A stretch of 64,000 nucleotides of DNA from Bacillota bacterium (lineage in GTDB: Bacteria; Bacillota; Clostridia; Peptostreptococcales; Anaerovoracaceae), in contig JAFQBD010000050.1 in NCBI GenBank assembly GCA_017416795.1, positions 1-64,000 of the forward strand, in the 5' to 3' direction. The notes under the pieces were generated by a model. That model was given only the letters and a program-made list of their open reading frames with translations, was not told where the DNA came from and did no database searches. The position numbers and the translations under genes were made by a program. Shown piece after piece: positions 34,106 to 42,944 of this stretch (its first letter is position 1; each line of letters begins with the position of its first letter).

Positions 34106-35752
34106 TTACATATGTTCCTGCTGTGCCACTACGATGGCTTCTTCAGCACTGTCGAATACGTACTCTTCTCCGATCAGTTCTATCAGTCCGCCGCGGCGCA
34201 TTTCTTCCAGCACCTTAGGCTGTACGCTCGTCAGGTAGATCTCTGTGCCGTTGGCTTCCATCTCTTCTACCAGTTCTATGAGTGCCTGGATACCGGATAA
34301 GTCTATCACAGGTACGCCTCTCATCGAGAGAATAAGTCCTTCTGTCTTGCCTTCAAATGCATAAAGCTCATTTTCCAGCTTATCGATAACGGCGAAGAAA
34401 ATCGCGCCTGTCAGATATGCGACTCTTACCTTACCTGAGATCTTAGGAAGATGTACGCCTACTTCTTCAAGACGTTCTTTTTCGATCTCTGCTACTGTGA
34501 TATCGATATCTGTAAGTTTGATCAGGATAAGTATTACTGAGAATGCTACTCCTATGATGATAGCCTGCGTCAGGTCGAATACAACTGTAGCTACCATTGT
34601 GATCGCGAACTTCATCATTCCCGACTTGAATTTGTGGTCGAAGATGAAGTGGATGTTTTCCCAGTCGTTCATTCTCCATGCTGTAACGATCAGTACACCT
34701 GCCAGTGCTGACAGAGGGATAGCTGACATTACAGGCGCCAGGATGAACATGGACAGAAGCAGGAATACCGCATGGAATATACCTGCAAGTCTTGTTTCGC
34801 ATCCCGCCTTGATAGCTACGCTTGTTCTGGCGATCGCTGCTGTCGCAGGAACTCCGCCGAACAGCGGGATGACGATATTGCCGACACCCTGAGCGATAAG
34901 TTCTCTGTCTGCATCCATTTCTTCATCTTTCATCTTGCCTGCAGAAGCTCCGCAAAGCAAACTTTCTATCATGCCGAGAGCCGCTATGGAAAATGCAGGG
35001 ATAAAGAGATCTCTCATCTGGCTCATGCTAAGGCCTGCCAGTGTAAGTCTTTCATCAAGGATTATGGACTTAGGAACATCGCCGACTACAGCTACATCAA
35101 ACTGCAGGAAGTGGTTGGCAATAAGAATTATTATTATAGCCGCCAGTGATGACGGGAATTTAGAGTTCAGCTTCTTCGGCCAGATCAGCATGATAACTAT
35201 AACCGCTATACCGATAGCCATAGTTTCCATATCAGGATGGAATCCGTTAGTGAAATATGATATCAGCTTCACGATAGCCAAATCACCTTCAGATGTAACG
35301 CCGAAGAAATTATCAAGCTGACCTAATGCGATGATGATCGCGATCCCGGATGTAAATCCTGTAATAACGGATGATGGTATATAGTATATCATTCTTCCCA
35401 GCTTCAGCACTCCGGCAACTATCAGTATGATACCTGCCATAAAGCATGCCAGAAGTATACCCTGCATGCCGTACTGTGCTGCCAGAGTTACTAGGATAGC
35501 AGTCATTGCCCCCGTTGGCCCTGAGATCTGGAATGACGCTCCCGAAAACGCACTTATCACGATACCGCCGATGATGGCTGTTACAAGACCCGCTGCTGCT
35601 GTCGCGCCTGAGCTGACACCGAATGCCAGCGCCAGAGGCAGCGCTACCGCTGCAACTGTCACACCTGCCATAAGGTCCTTACCGAGACGTGCACCGTTGT
35701 ATCCGGCAAACTCAGTCTTCATATCTGTTATGTAATTTTTAAATAAATTCAT
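34106..35752 (-). CDS. SulP family inorganic anion transporter with STAS domain
   Basis: A 548-residue membrane transporter of the SulP/SLC26 family (sulfate, bicarbonate or a related anion). About 10-14 hydrophobic segments, including FQISGPTGAM, are followed by a cytoplasmic STAS domain (about 430-545) with VPVIDLSGIQAL. The ATG at 35752 has AGGAGG 5 nt upstream, but that site lies inside a perfect 17-bp hairpin, so translation may be controlled by RNA structure. An upstream in-frame ATG in the hairpin loop (35794) has no ribosome site. Substrate not determined. Confidence 0.9.
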   Translation of the reverse strand: MNLFKNYITDMKTEFAGYNGARLGKDLMAGVTVAAVALPLALAFGVSSGATAAAGLVTAIIGGIVISAFSGASFQISGPTGAMTAILVTLAAQYGMQGILLACFMAGIILIVAGVLKLGRMIYYIPSSVITGFTSGIAIIIALGQLDNFFGVTSEGDLAIVKLISYFTNGFHPDMETMAIGIAVIVIMLIWPKKLNSKFPSSLAAIIIILIANHFLQFDVAVVGDVPKSIILDERLTLAGLSMSQMRDLFIPAFSIAALGMIESLLCGASAGKMKDEEMDADRELIAQGVGNIVIPLFGGVPATAAIARTSVAIKAGCETRLAGIFHAVFLLLSMFILAPVMSAIPLSALAGVLIVTAWRMNDWENIHFIFDHKFKSGMMKFAITMVATVVFDLTQAIIIGVAFSVILILIKLTDIDITVAEIEKERLEEVGVHLPKISGKVRVAYLTGAIFFAVIDKLENELYAFEGKTEGLILSMRGVPVIDLSGIQALIELVEEMEANGTEIYLTSVQPKVLEEMRRGGLIELIGEEYVFDSAEEAIVVAQQEHM

Positions 35753-35812
35753 AAATCCTCCTGAGATATCTGTGGAATAAGCTCCACTATCCATTATATC
35801 TCAGGAGGATTT
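35753..35812 (-). promoter_or_regulatory. Long hairpin sequestering the sulP ribosome-binding site
   Basis: Perfect 17-bp arms at 35753-35769 and 35796-35812, with an inner GTGGA/TCCAC helix. On the minus strand the 5' arm carries CCTCCT, which pairs with the AGGAGG used by sulP; the ATG follows the hairpin immediately. It also lies 23 nt after the korC-like stop and may double as a weak terminator. The predicted structure is certain in pairing; its function is inferred. Confidence 0.7.
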
Positions 35813-35835
35813 TAATTCAATGGGGTAAACCCGTA

Positions 35836-36375
35836 TTAGTTTGCTGACTTCAGCAGCCCAGCAGCATGTTCATATCCCTTATCGAATGCGTCGATGTTCA
35901 TTCCGGCGATACTTGCTGCGAAATTGCCCTGTATTTCTTCGATTACTGTATCGTAATGGATCTTAGGAAGCAACTTTGTAAGAGCTCCCAGCATAACCAT
36001 GTTTACTACGAATGGCTTGCCCATATCTTCAGCTATATCTGTAGCCGGCACTTTGTAGTGGTTAGGGTCATCTGTTTCAACGAGTGTGCTGTTTACCAGT
36101 ACCATAGCATCTTTCTTAGCCTGATCCTTATACTTGTCGAAGCCTGCCTGATTCAGCGCGATGAATACATCTGCTTCATCTACCTTCATGTAATCGATCT
36201 CTTCATCAGAGATAACTACTTCTGCCTTACATGCGCCGCCTCTTGCTTCAGGTCCGTAACTCTGTGTCTGAGAGATGTTGTAATCTTCTCCAAGTCCATA
36301 TCCTTTAGCAAGCAGAACTGATGCTAATATAACTCCCTGTCCGCCTGATCCTGCGAATCTGACATTGATTCTCAT
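35836..36375 (-). CDS. korC: 2-oxoacid:ferredoxin oxidoreductase, gamma subunit
   Basis: 179 residues, the usual gamma-subunit length; conserved RFAGSGGQGVILA at the N terminus and SYGPEARGGACKAEVVIS. Together with the alpha, beta and ferredoxin subunits it oxidatively decarboxylates a 2-oxoacid to its acyl-CoA, reducing ferredoxin. AAGGAG precedes the ATG at 36375. The subunit order A-B-D-C resembles 2-oxoglutarate/2-oxoacid (Kor/Vor-type) enzymes; the substrate is not fixed by sequence. Confidence 0.9.
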   Translation of the reverse strand: MRINVRFAGSGGQGVILASVLLAKGYGLGEDYNISQTQSYGPEARGGACKAEVVISDEEIDYMKVDEADVFIALNQAGFDKYKDQAKKDAMVLVNSTLVETDDPNHYKVPATDIAEDMGKPFVVNMVMLGALTKLLPKIHYDTVIEEIQGNFAASIAGMNIDAFDKGYEHAAGLLKSAN

Positions 36376-36380
36376 GTTGA

Positions 36381-36587
36381 TTATTCTCCTTCCACGTTGA
36401 TCGCGCCGTCCGGACACAATCTTTCACACATCCTGCATACTACACAGTTTTCCGGATTCTTCGTATCCGGCATGGATGATCCGTAGTTATTTCTCTTTCT
36501 TGATTTAACGAATATCTTTTTAGGGCAAGCTGTATAGCATATACCGCATCCTTTGCAATGCACTTTATCTACTGTAATAACTGCCAT
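36381..36587 (-). CDS. korD: 4Fe-4S ferredoxin subunit of 2-oxoacid oxidoreductase
   Basis: A 68-residue protein with two cluster-binding motifs, CKGCGICYTACP and CVVCRMCERLCP, typical of an 8Fe ferredoxin. It transfers electrons from the TPP subunit to free ferredoxin. The start at 36587 (ribosome site GAGGGTG) lies 4 nt after the beta-subunit stop. Confidence 0.93.
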   Translation of the reverse strand: MAVITVDKVHCKGCGICYTACPKKIFVKSRKRNNYGSSMPDTKNPENCVVCRMCERLCPDGAINVEGE

Positions 36588-36591
36588 GTCT

Positions 36592-37404
36592 TCACCCTCT
36601 TTCGATTCCCTGGTCACGGAGTCTGCGTTCTACCCTCTCGATATATTCTTCAGCATTCGTATCATGCTTGAATACTCCGATAGGGATCTTTCCTTCTACA
36701 GGCTCGCCGCCTTCTTTATAAAGATATGTGCCTTCTTTGTATCTCTTCATGATGGCTGCAGGATCCTTTTCTCCGAAAACGCTCTTGCCTGCCTGGACAG
36801 GACACTGAGACAGAACTTCGATGAAAGAAAATCCCTTATGCTCCATACCTTCTGCGATGGCTTTAGCCAGCTGTACAGGATGAGCTGTTGTCCATCTTGC
36901 TACGTAGCTTGCTCCGAGGGCTGATACCAGCTTACATCCGTCGATCGGTTCGTCGATACTTCCGAACGGAGATGTCTTAGTTACAGAACCCTTAGGAGTT
37001 GCAGGGGATTTCTGTCCGCCTGTCATACCGTAGATATAGTTGTTTACCATCACTACTGTCAGGTCGATATTTCTTGCAGCTGCGTGCATCAGGTGGTTTC
37101 CACCGATAGCCAGACAGTCACCGTCGCCTGTGAACACTAAGATCTTCTTGTCAGGCTGAGCAAGCTTCAGACCTTCAGCGAATGCCAGTGCTCTGCCGTG
37201 CATAGTGTGCATAACGTCCAGCTTGTAATAGCAAGGGATCCATGATGAACATCCGATACCGCTGACACATGCAACTTCATCCTTGATGCCCAGATCTTCC
37301 ATAGCGTTCATAGCTGCTACCTGGATTATACCGTTACCGCATCCGGGACAGAATAATGTAGGAAGGGAATCTGTCTTGATATATTTCTCATAAAGCTTAT
37401 TCAT
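36592..37404 (-). CDS. korB: 2-oxoacid:ferredoxin oxidoreductase, beta (TPP-binding) subunit
   Basis: 270 residues with FCPGCGNGI at the N terminus and the thiamine diphosphate motif GDGDCLAIGGNHLMHAARN (about 93-112), then NNYIYGMTGGQ. It overlaps the alpha-subunit gene by 8 nt. Catalyses decarboxylation with reduction of ferredoxin, cytoplasmic complex. Confidence 0.94.
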   Translation of the reverse strand: MNKLYEKYIKTDSLPTLFCPGCGNGIIQVAAMNAMEDLGIKDEVACVSGIGCSSWIPCYYKLDVMHTMHGRALAFAEGLKLAQPDKKILVFTGDGDCLAIGGNHLMHAAARNIDLTVVMVNNYIYGMTGGQKSPATPKGSVTKTSPFGSIDEPIDGCKLVSALGASYVARWTTAHPVQLAKAIAEGMEHKGFSFIEVLSQCPVQAGKSVFGEKDPAAIMKRYKEGTYLYKEGGEPVEGKIPIGVFKHDTNAEEYIERVERRLRDQGIERG

Positions 37405-38599
37405 CTATTCCCGCCTCCTTTAAGATTTCATCCAGGATCTCAGTCGGAGTGTGGATGTCTCCGCCGCACTTGGACATCGCTATAACTTTTTTATCCTTAA
37501 GAACTCTTTCTACTTCGTGAACATATTTGCCGACGTTCATTTCAGGAACGATGACGATCTTGGCATCCTTAGTTGCTTCCTTCAGCAGTTCTTCAGGGCA
37601 AGGCCATACAGTATTTACCTTGACAAGCCCTACCTTCAGATGGCTGTAGTCAGTTTCAAATGTTTCAGGGATGCCCTTCACGAATATATCCTTTAAGATC
37701 TTGAACTTAGTAGTAACTCTGTCGTCTTCTACCTTACGGGCCTTCTTGACTGCGTTGATCGCCGGTCTTACAACTGAGCCGTAAGCAACGATGGCAACTT
37801 CCGCATCTTCCATGAAGTATGTATCGATATCGGCTATAACGTCTACATTGTCGCTGATCTTCTTGTTGATGTTGTTGATGAAGTCTCCTGATCTTCCTGC
37901 CAGATGTCCGATCCTTCTTCCCTTATCATCATGAAGCTGTCCTTCTACGAGAGTATTGGCACCTTTGAAGAAATCTTCTTGAGGAGAAACGACATACTTC
38001 TGCTTCACGCTCTTGATCTGCTTAGAGCCGTCTCTGATCTCGATCTTTTCTCTCATGTGGCCAACTACTTCGTCAGCGAGAAGGATAACAGGTGTTCTGA
38101 ACTGTTCTGCCAGCTCGAATGCCTTGATTGTGAAGTCGTACATTTCCTGAACGGATGATGGTGAAAGAACTATGATCTCGTAGTCCCCATGTGATCCGTA
38201 TCTTGCCTGATATACGTCCTGCTGTGAAGAAAGTGTAGGCTGACCTGTTGACGGGCCGCCTCTCTGTACATTTACTATAACGATAGGTGTCTCAGTAACT
38301 GCTGCGAAGCCGATTGCTTCCTGCATCAGTGTGTATCCCGGACCTGATGTTGCTGTCATGGCTTTCTTGCCGCCCCATCTTGCTCCGATGATAGCACATG
38401 CAGATCCGATCTCGTCTTCCATCTGGATGAAAGCGCCGCCGCACTTCTGCATTTCTGAAGACATCATTTCGATGATTTCTGTTGATGGTGTGATAGGATA
38501 TCCTGCGAAAAATCTGCAGCCTGCATAAATAGCGCCCATGGCACAGGCTTCATTTCCCTGCAGTATCACCTCTGTTGTTTTTGAAGATTTTTCTTCCAT
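37397..38599 (-). CDS. korA: 2-oxoacid:ferredoxin oxidoreductase, alpha subunit
   Basis: 400 residues. N-terminal QGNEACAMGAIYAGCRFFAGYPITPSTE is the pyrimidine-binding domain signature of the alpha subunit; GGPSTGQPT and MSKCGGDIHTP follow. I start at the ATG at 38599 because an AAAGGA lies upstream; an in-frame TTG at 38638 lacks a clear site. First gene of korABDC. Confidence 0.93.
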   Translation of the reverse strand: MEEKSSKTTEVILQGNEACAMGAIYAGCRFFAGYPITPSTEIIEMMSSEMQKCGGAFIQMEDEIGSACAIIGARWGGKKAMTATSGPGYTLMQEAIGFAAVTETPIVIVNVQRGGPSTGQPTLSSQQDVYQARYGSHGDYEIIVLSPSSVQEMYDFTIKAFELAEQFRTPVILLADEVVGHMREKIEIRDGSKQIKSVKQKYVVSPQEDFFKGANTLVEGQLHDDKGRRIGHLAGRSGDFINNINKKISDNVDVIADIDTYFMEDAEVAIVAYGSVVRPAINAVKKARKVEDDRVTTKFKILKDIFVKGIPETFETDYSHLKVGLVKVNTVWPCPEELLKEATKDAKIVIVPEMNVGKYVHEVERVLKDKKVIAMSKCGGDIHTPTEILDEILKEAGIDE

Positions 38600-38656
38600 T
38601 TTGTCACTCTTTTCCTTTCGGCATTTTATTGCTTCCAAAACCCCTCTTTCTTAAGT

Positions 38657-38685
38657 ATATTAACATTGCATACAAAATGCTTCAA
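38657..38685 (-). promoter_or_regulatory. Candidate promoter of korABDC
   Basis: The minus strand shows TTGAAG, 17 nt, TAATAT, about 50 nt upstream of the korA start. Confidence 0.5.
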
Positions 38686-38748
38686 CCCGGACAGATTGAA
38701 ATTTCAACGAATTTCGTGTTCTAAAAAGGCATATTGTATTATTGTATA

Positions 38749-38782
38749 CAAAAAGCACCTAAGTTTCCTTAGATGCTTTTTT
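38749..38782 (-). terminator. Terminator of the M23 peptidase gene
   Basis: AAAAGCACCTAAG pairs with CTTAGATGCTTTT (one mismatch) around TTTC. U runs flank both sides. It sits about 20 nt past the M23 stop codon. Confidence 0.8.
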
Positions 38783-38801
38783 ACTTCATTCTGTTAAAAA
38801 A

Positions 38802-41684
38802 CTACGGTAAGAAATTAAGTGGATCCTTAGGTGTACCGTTCACTCTTATTTCAAAGTGCAGATGCGGTCCCGTACTTCGTCCCGAGTTTCCTGATTCAGC
38901 GATATGCATTCCCTGGAATACCTTATCGCCTTCGCTTACCAGCAGACTGCTGTTATGAGCATATCTTGTTTCCATACCATTCTGATGGTCTATCTTGATC
39001 AGATAACCGTAGCCGCCGCTGTAACCTGCGAATGTAACTACACCGCCATCCGCTGCCAGCACGTCATTTCCTGACGGTGTTCCCAAGTCGATACCTTCGT
39101 GAAGTCTTCCCCATCTCCATTTGAATCCTGACGTCAATGTATATCCTGACTTGAACGGCCAGATATACTTACCGGAACCTACTGAAGGAGGTCTCTTCTT
39201 GACACCTACGAGGATCACTTCCGTAACCGGCTCTTTCTTTACTACGTTCTCATGCACATCTTCGTCGATCTGCTTGCCGTTGACAAGCGTTATCGTTGAA
39301 GTTATTTCGCTGAGGCCGTCAGAGCCTTTCTGCTTAGTTTCCGTATATCCTTCATAGATTTCTTTTGAATCTTTCTTTTCTACCTTGTGTTCGATGACCT
39401 TCTCATAAGAAACGTCTTCTGTTATCTTCACTGTCAAGACAGGAGCTTCTTTCTCTATGACGATCTTGCTTCCGACAACCAGCTTGCTCTTGTCGATATT
39501 AGGATTCTTAGCAATGATATCTTCTTCCTCGACTGAGTACAGTTTCGCGATATCCGTCAAAGTTTCTCCTACAGCAACTTCATGGAGGGATTCACTCTTG
39601 ACGCTGGAACTGAGTGCACTTACCATTTCTTTTTCCGTCAGCACGTCTTCAAGGCTGGCGTTGCACTTCTTGCCTTCCCATTTTTCGATGATCTCGATGG
39701 ATTTGATCTCAGCGCCTTCCATGTCACTCTTATATTTTTCTTCGATGTCTCTGAAAACTTCTTCCGCTACGGCCTTATCTTCAACTACACCGACACGCTT
39801 ATTGTCTACGAAGATACCGTATGCCTTGACGTTGAGATCTCCCATATAAGTAAGTCTCTTGAGAACATCTTCAGATGTATCGATAGGCACATCCCCTGTC
39901 GTCCACACTCTGTGGAATGAGATGTCTTTTCTAGCATCGATTATAACGTCCACGTTCTTGTCTTCAGTCAATGCGCCCTGAACCAGATCCGTTATGCGCA
40001 GTACGTCATCTTTTTCTTTAACTACGCCCAGTTCTCTGCCGTTATATGAATAGGCATATGCAGAGTAGTGATTGAAAACTCCGGCTACAGCAACTGCCGC
40101 TGTCAATACTATGGCGAATACTACAAGCAGCCTTGTTTTATTATTATCGCAGAATGCATAGAATTTTTTCAGCTTCTTTGAAAGCTCTGTCTTTTCGAAA
40201 TCGATACGTCTCTTCTTAAGAGAAGAGTCCGCCAGCTGTCTTGCGGCTTCTGTTCTTTTCTTTCTTTCTTTTTCGAGCTTTTTCTTTTCGCTTTCAGATT
40301 CTGCCTGTCTCTCTTTTTTGGTTCTGAAGCTGAAGAAGTCCTTCCATGAAATATGCGCTACTTCCTTGATCTCTGTGGTGATAGTCATGCCCTGGACATT
40401 TACTATGCCGCCGCCCAGCTCTGCATCTGCCTGACTCTTGGCTTCCATCATCATCTTCTCGAGACGCGCTCTGGCATCAGGATCTTTTCTGGCGAGCTTG
40501 ATCAGTTCTTTTTCTTCAGCTTTTCTGATCTTTTCAAGTCTTCTTTTTTCTTCTTTTATTCTCTTAGCTTCTCTCTCAGCCAAAAGTTTAGCTTGCTTAG
40601 CCTCTCTTTCGGCCAGCTGTCTTGCTATCTTAGCCTCTTTTTCAGCCTGTGCTTTTTCCAGCTTAGCAGCTCTCTCTGCCTGCTGCCTTGCTTCTTTCTC
40701 TGCCTTGAGTGCCTGTGCCTTAGCAAGCTTTTCTGCTTTCAAAGCTCTGATCTGCTCTTCTTTGAGGTGTTTTTCTTCAAGTGCCTTCAGCCTTCTGATC
40801 TCTTTTGCTCTGGCTTCTTCGGTAAGTCTTTCGAGCCTCTGCTCTTTCTGTTCTTCCAGGATAGCTTCCACATGCTCTTGTTCAGATTTTATCTTTTCCT
40901 GCTGCTGAGCAAGTTTTTCCTGTTGTTCTTCAGCAAGCTTATTAGTATGTTTTCCCGCTGCCCATGAAATCATGTTGAGCTTTACATCCTGAGCTTCCTG
41001 TGCCATCAGAAGAGCTTTCTTGGCTTCTTCAAGATCTGTCTCAGGAACGGTCTGGACCTTAGGCTCAACCTTGACTTCTTCTTTAGCTTCTGCGGCAGGC
41101 GGAATCTGTTCTTCTGCGCTCTTGCGCTTAGCTTCCATCGCTTCCAAAGCAGCTTTTCTAGCTACCTCTTTAGCCTGCTTCTCTGCCTCTTCGGCCTGCT
41201 TTCTCTTGCGCTCTGCCTCTTCTTCGATCAAAGCTGCACGCCTCTGGGCTTCGAGAGCTTTCTGCTCCTGAAGTCTTTTTTCATACTCTTTGCGAGCAAG
41301 CTCAACTCTTCTCTGTTTTTCTTCAAGAGCATCTCTTCTGGCCTGCTGAATGATCGCCTGCTTAGCTGCGATTATGTCTTCAGTTTCCTTCAGCTGGATA
41401 GTTTCTTGCGCCTGCTCTATTTCTTCAGGGACTTCATCTACGCCTGTCTGCTTCAGATTATCTATGCTGGCCCTCAGTTTCATTATGTCTTCATAGACTT
41501 TTCTGGCATCTTCATTATGCTTGATGAATTCTTCCCTGCTCATCGTATCTTCATATGCACGCTCTTCTGCCTTGGCAGAAGCATCACCAGCCGGTACATT
41601 GTTTTCTGCGTAGAAACTATCTGCAGGTCTCTTTTCTATTGACTTATCAGATTTATTTTTTCTCTTGTTACTTCTGCGAAGCAT
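38802..41684 (-). CDS. M23 peptidase with LysM and G5 domains and a long cytoplasmic coiled coil
   Basis: 960 residues. Residues 1-510 are highly charged, Glu/Lys/Ala/Arg-rich, with heptad-like repeats (AEREAKQAKLLAEREAKRIK) and no export signal. A single membrane segment lies at about 518-536. Outside come a linker domain (540-700), LysM (about 700-745), G5 (about 750-830) and M23 endopeptidase (848-955) with H862, D866, H910 and HLH 941-943 intact. It should cleave peptidoglycan cross-links. Related clostridial proteins lack such a cytoplasmic part, which may couple wall cutting to an intracellular scaffold. The start has GGGAG 10 nt upstream and overlaps the dnaD-like gene by 49 nt. Confidence 0.9.
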   Translation of the reverse strand: MLRRSNKRKNKSDKSIEKRPADSFYAENNVPAGDASAKAEERAYEDTMSREEFIKHNEDARKVYEDIMKLRASIDNLKQTGVDEVPEEIEQAQETIQLKETEDIIAAKQAIIQQARRDALEEKQRRVELARKEYEKRLQEQKALEAQRRAALIEEEAERKRKQAEEAEKQAKEVARKAALEAMEAKRKSAEEQIPPAAEAKEEVKVEPKVQTVPETDLEEAKKALLMAQEAQDVKLNMISWAAGKHTNKLAEEQQEKLAQQQEKIKSEQEHVEAILEEQKEQRLERLTEEARAKEIRRLKALEEKHLKEEQIRALKAEKLAKAQALKAEKEARQQAERAAKLEKAQAEKEAKIARQLAEREAKQAKLLAEREAKRIKEEKRRLEKIRKAEEKELIKLARKDPDARARLEKMMMEAKSQADAELGGGIVNVQGMTITTEIKEVAHISWKDFFSFRTKKERQAESESEKKKLEKERKKRTEAARQLADSSLKKRRIDFEKTELSKKLKKFYAFCDNNKTRLLVVFAIVLTAAVAVAGVFNHYSAYAYSYNGRELGVVKEKDDVLRITDLVQGALTEDKNVDVIIDARKDISFHRVWTTGDVPIDTSEDVLKRLTYMGDLNVKAYGIFVDNKRVGVVEDKAVAEEVFRDIEEKYKSDMEGAEIKSIEIIEKWEGKKCNASLEDVLTEKEMVSALSSSVKSESLHEVAVGETLTDIAKLYSVEEEDIIAKNPNIDKSKLVVGSKIVIEKEAPVLTVKITEDVSYEKVIEHKVEKKDSKEIYEGYTETKQKGSDGLSEITSTITLVNGKQIDEDVHENVVKKEPVTEVILVGVKKRPPSVGSGKYIWPFKSGYTLTSGFKWRWGRLHEGIDLGTPSGNDVLAADGGVVTFAGYSGGYGYLIKIDHQNGMETRYAHNSSLLVSEGDKVFQGMHIAESGNSGRSTGPHLHFEIRVNGTPKDPLNFLP

Positions 41685-42901
41685 TTACACTTTTCTCCCG
41701 TTTCAAGCATTCCGGTGTCCTTACAATCCGGGCACCTATGTTTCACATCCATGTGATCTATCTCAAATCCGTTATCGGTAAGCAGGAAAGCTTTCTCCGT
41801 ATTGAGGTGATCCATACGCTTTTTCAGCGCTTCCATCGCCTCTTTCCTGTCTACTCTGTCGGATATGATCATCCTTGACATTTCCGAACTTATTCCCGTA
41901 AGTTCTTCTTCGATTTCTCTTATCCTAGGAACTGCATCGTAGACTGCACTTCTGCGTTCTTCTGCGGCCTCTTCGTTTTTCTGACGCAGCATCTCAAAAT
42001 ACTTCAGTATTTCTCCGCTTGTCACTTCCTTCTTGTCGCTGCCGCCGCCTGCATTTCCTGAAGATTCTTCCTCATACCAGTTTATGAGGACTTTATTGAC
42101 ATAGTTTATATTAGGATTGCTTATGCCTGAAGTCTTGCTGCATGCCGTAAGTACGCGATCCAGCGAAAACCCCATAGTTTCAAACCATGTGTCCATGATG
42201 CGCCGTTCTTCCTCTGTAGCATTTCTCGAAAAGCCCAACGCCTGGAACACTCTCTTATATAAATACTGTTTCTTCTCATTCTCGCTGAGATGCTTCTCTA
42301 CAGAAAGTACATCCCGCAAGCCTTCAGCTGCCCACGCTTTGATGACTGCCGCTATGTATTTGATATCTTTTTTCTTTTTCTGCAGGCAGTAAGAATATCC
42401 GTAAACGACTACTTCCGGAGCTGCTCCGTAATCATTTATCCATGAAAGCACTTCCATAAGTTCAGTACCGCTTATGACTCTTCCTGTTATCTTTTCGATG
42501 GCGGCGAACATATCTTTGATGTCTTTGTCCGCCATCAGGCTTTTAGTATTATGATCCGCAGCATAGCTCTTCTTGCTGCTCTTACCATACAGCTGCCCTT
42601 TGAGAGTGACGAATTCAACATCATAGTTGAACTTATCTTCAGGATTTGTCCTGATTTTTCTGACAGCCCCGATCTTTTCCCAATATGTCCACGCCTTAAG
42701 AACATCTTCGTGCTCCAAACTGAGATGCCTTGCTATCTCCTCATTGGTGATATCAAGGTCTAAATCAGCATACATCAAAGCCAGGAGATATACTTTGACG
42801 AAATCTCCCGGCGCTGATGCCATATGCTCATTTATGAATATATTTTCCACACCGGTATCCAGCAGGAAATAGTCATTTATCTTTTCTCGTTTGAAGCTCA
42901 T
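41636..42901 (-). CDS. DnaD-domain replication protein with C-terminal Cys cluster
   Basis: 421 residues. The N-terminal winged-helix part (about 1-110) and DnaD/DnaB_2-type domains (about 125-200 and 210-280, ending YVNKVLINWYEE) are typical of Firmicute primosome proteins. The C terminus adds a coiled segment and CPDC...CKC, a zinc-ribbon-like motif also found at the start of DnaC/DnaI-type loaders. It follows dnaB by 43 nt and probably helps load the helicase. No separate DnaI-type ATPase follows; the M23 gene overlaps it instead. GGAGG precedes the ATG. Confidence 0.88.
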   Translation of the reverse strand: MSFKREKINDYFLLDTGVENIFINEHMASAPGDFVKVYLLALMYADLDLDITNEEIARHLSLEHEDVLKAWTYWEKIGAVRKIRTNPEDKFNYDVEFVTLKGQLYGKSSKKSYAADHNTKSLMADKDIKDMFAAIEKITGRVISGTELMEVLSWINDYGAAPEVVVYGYSYCLQKKKKDIKYIAAVIKAWAAEGLRDVLSVEKHLSENEKKQYLYKRVFQALGFSRNATEEERRIMDTWFETMGFSLDRVLTACSKTSGISNPNINYVNKVLINWYEEESSGNAGGGSDKKEVTSGEILKYFEMLRQKNEEAAEERRSAVYDAVPRIREIEEELTGISSEMSRMIISDRVDRKEAMEALKKRMDHLNTEKAFLLTDNGFEIDHMDVKHRCPDCKDTGMLETGEKCKCFAEVTREKINLISQ

Positions 42902-42911
42902 TTGTCCTCCG

Positions 42912-42932
42912 GATCGGCAAATCTCGCCGATC
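42912..42932 (-). other. Intergenic hairpin between dnaB and dnaD-like genes
   Basis: Perfect GATCGGC/GCCGATC stem (42912-42918 with 42926-42932) immediately upstream of the dnaD-like ribosome site. No U-tract, so probably an mRNA stability or processing element. Confidence 0.5.
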
Positions 42933-42944
42933 TACTGATTATTT

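Noticed and set aside
40353..40967. A long Phe/Leu/Ser-rich plus-strand frame opposite the M23 gene
   Set aside because: It is the complement of the Glu/Lys/Arg-rich coiled-coil codons, which automatically yields a Phe/Leu/Ser-rich antisense product.
42912..42932. Perfect hairpin between dnaB and the dnaD-like gene as a terminator
   Set aside because: No U-tract follows it, and the operon continues; kept only as an mRNA element.
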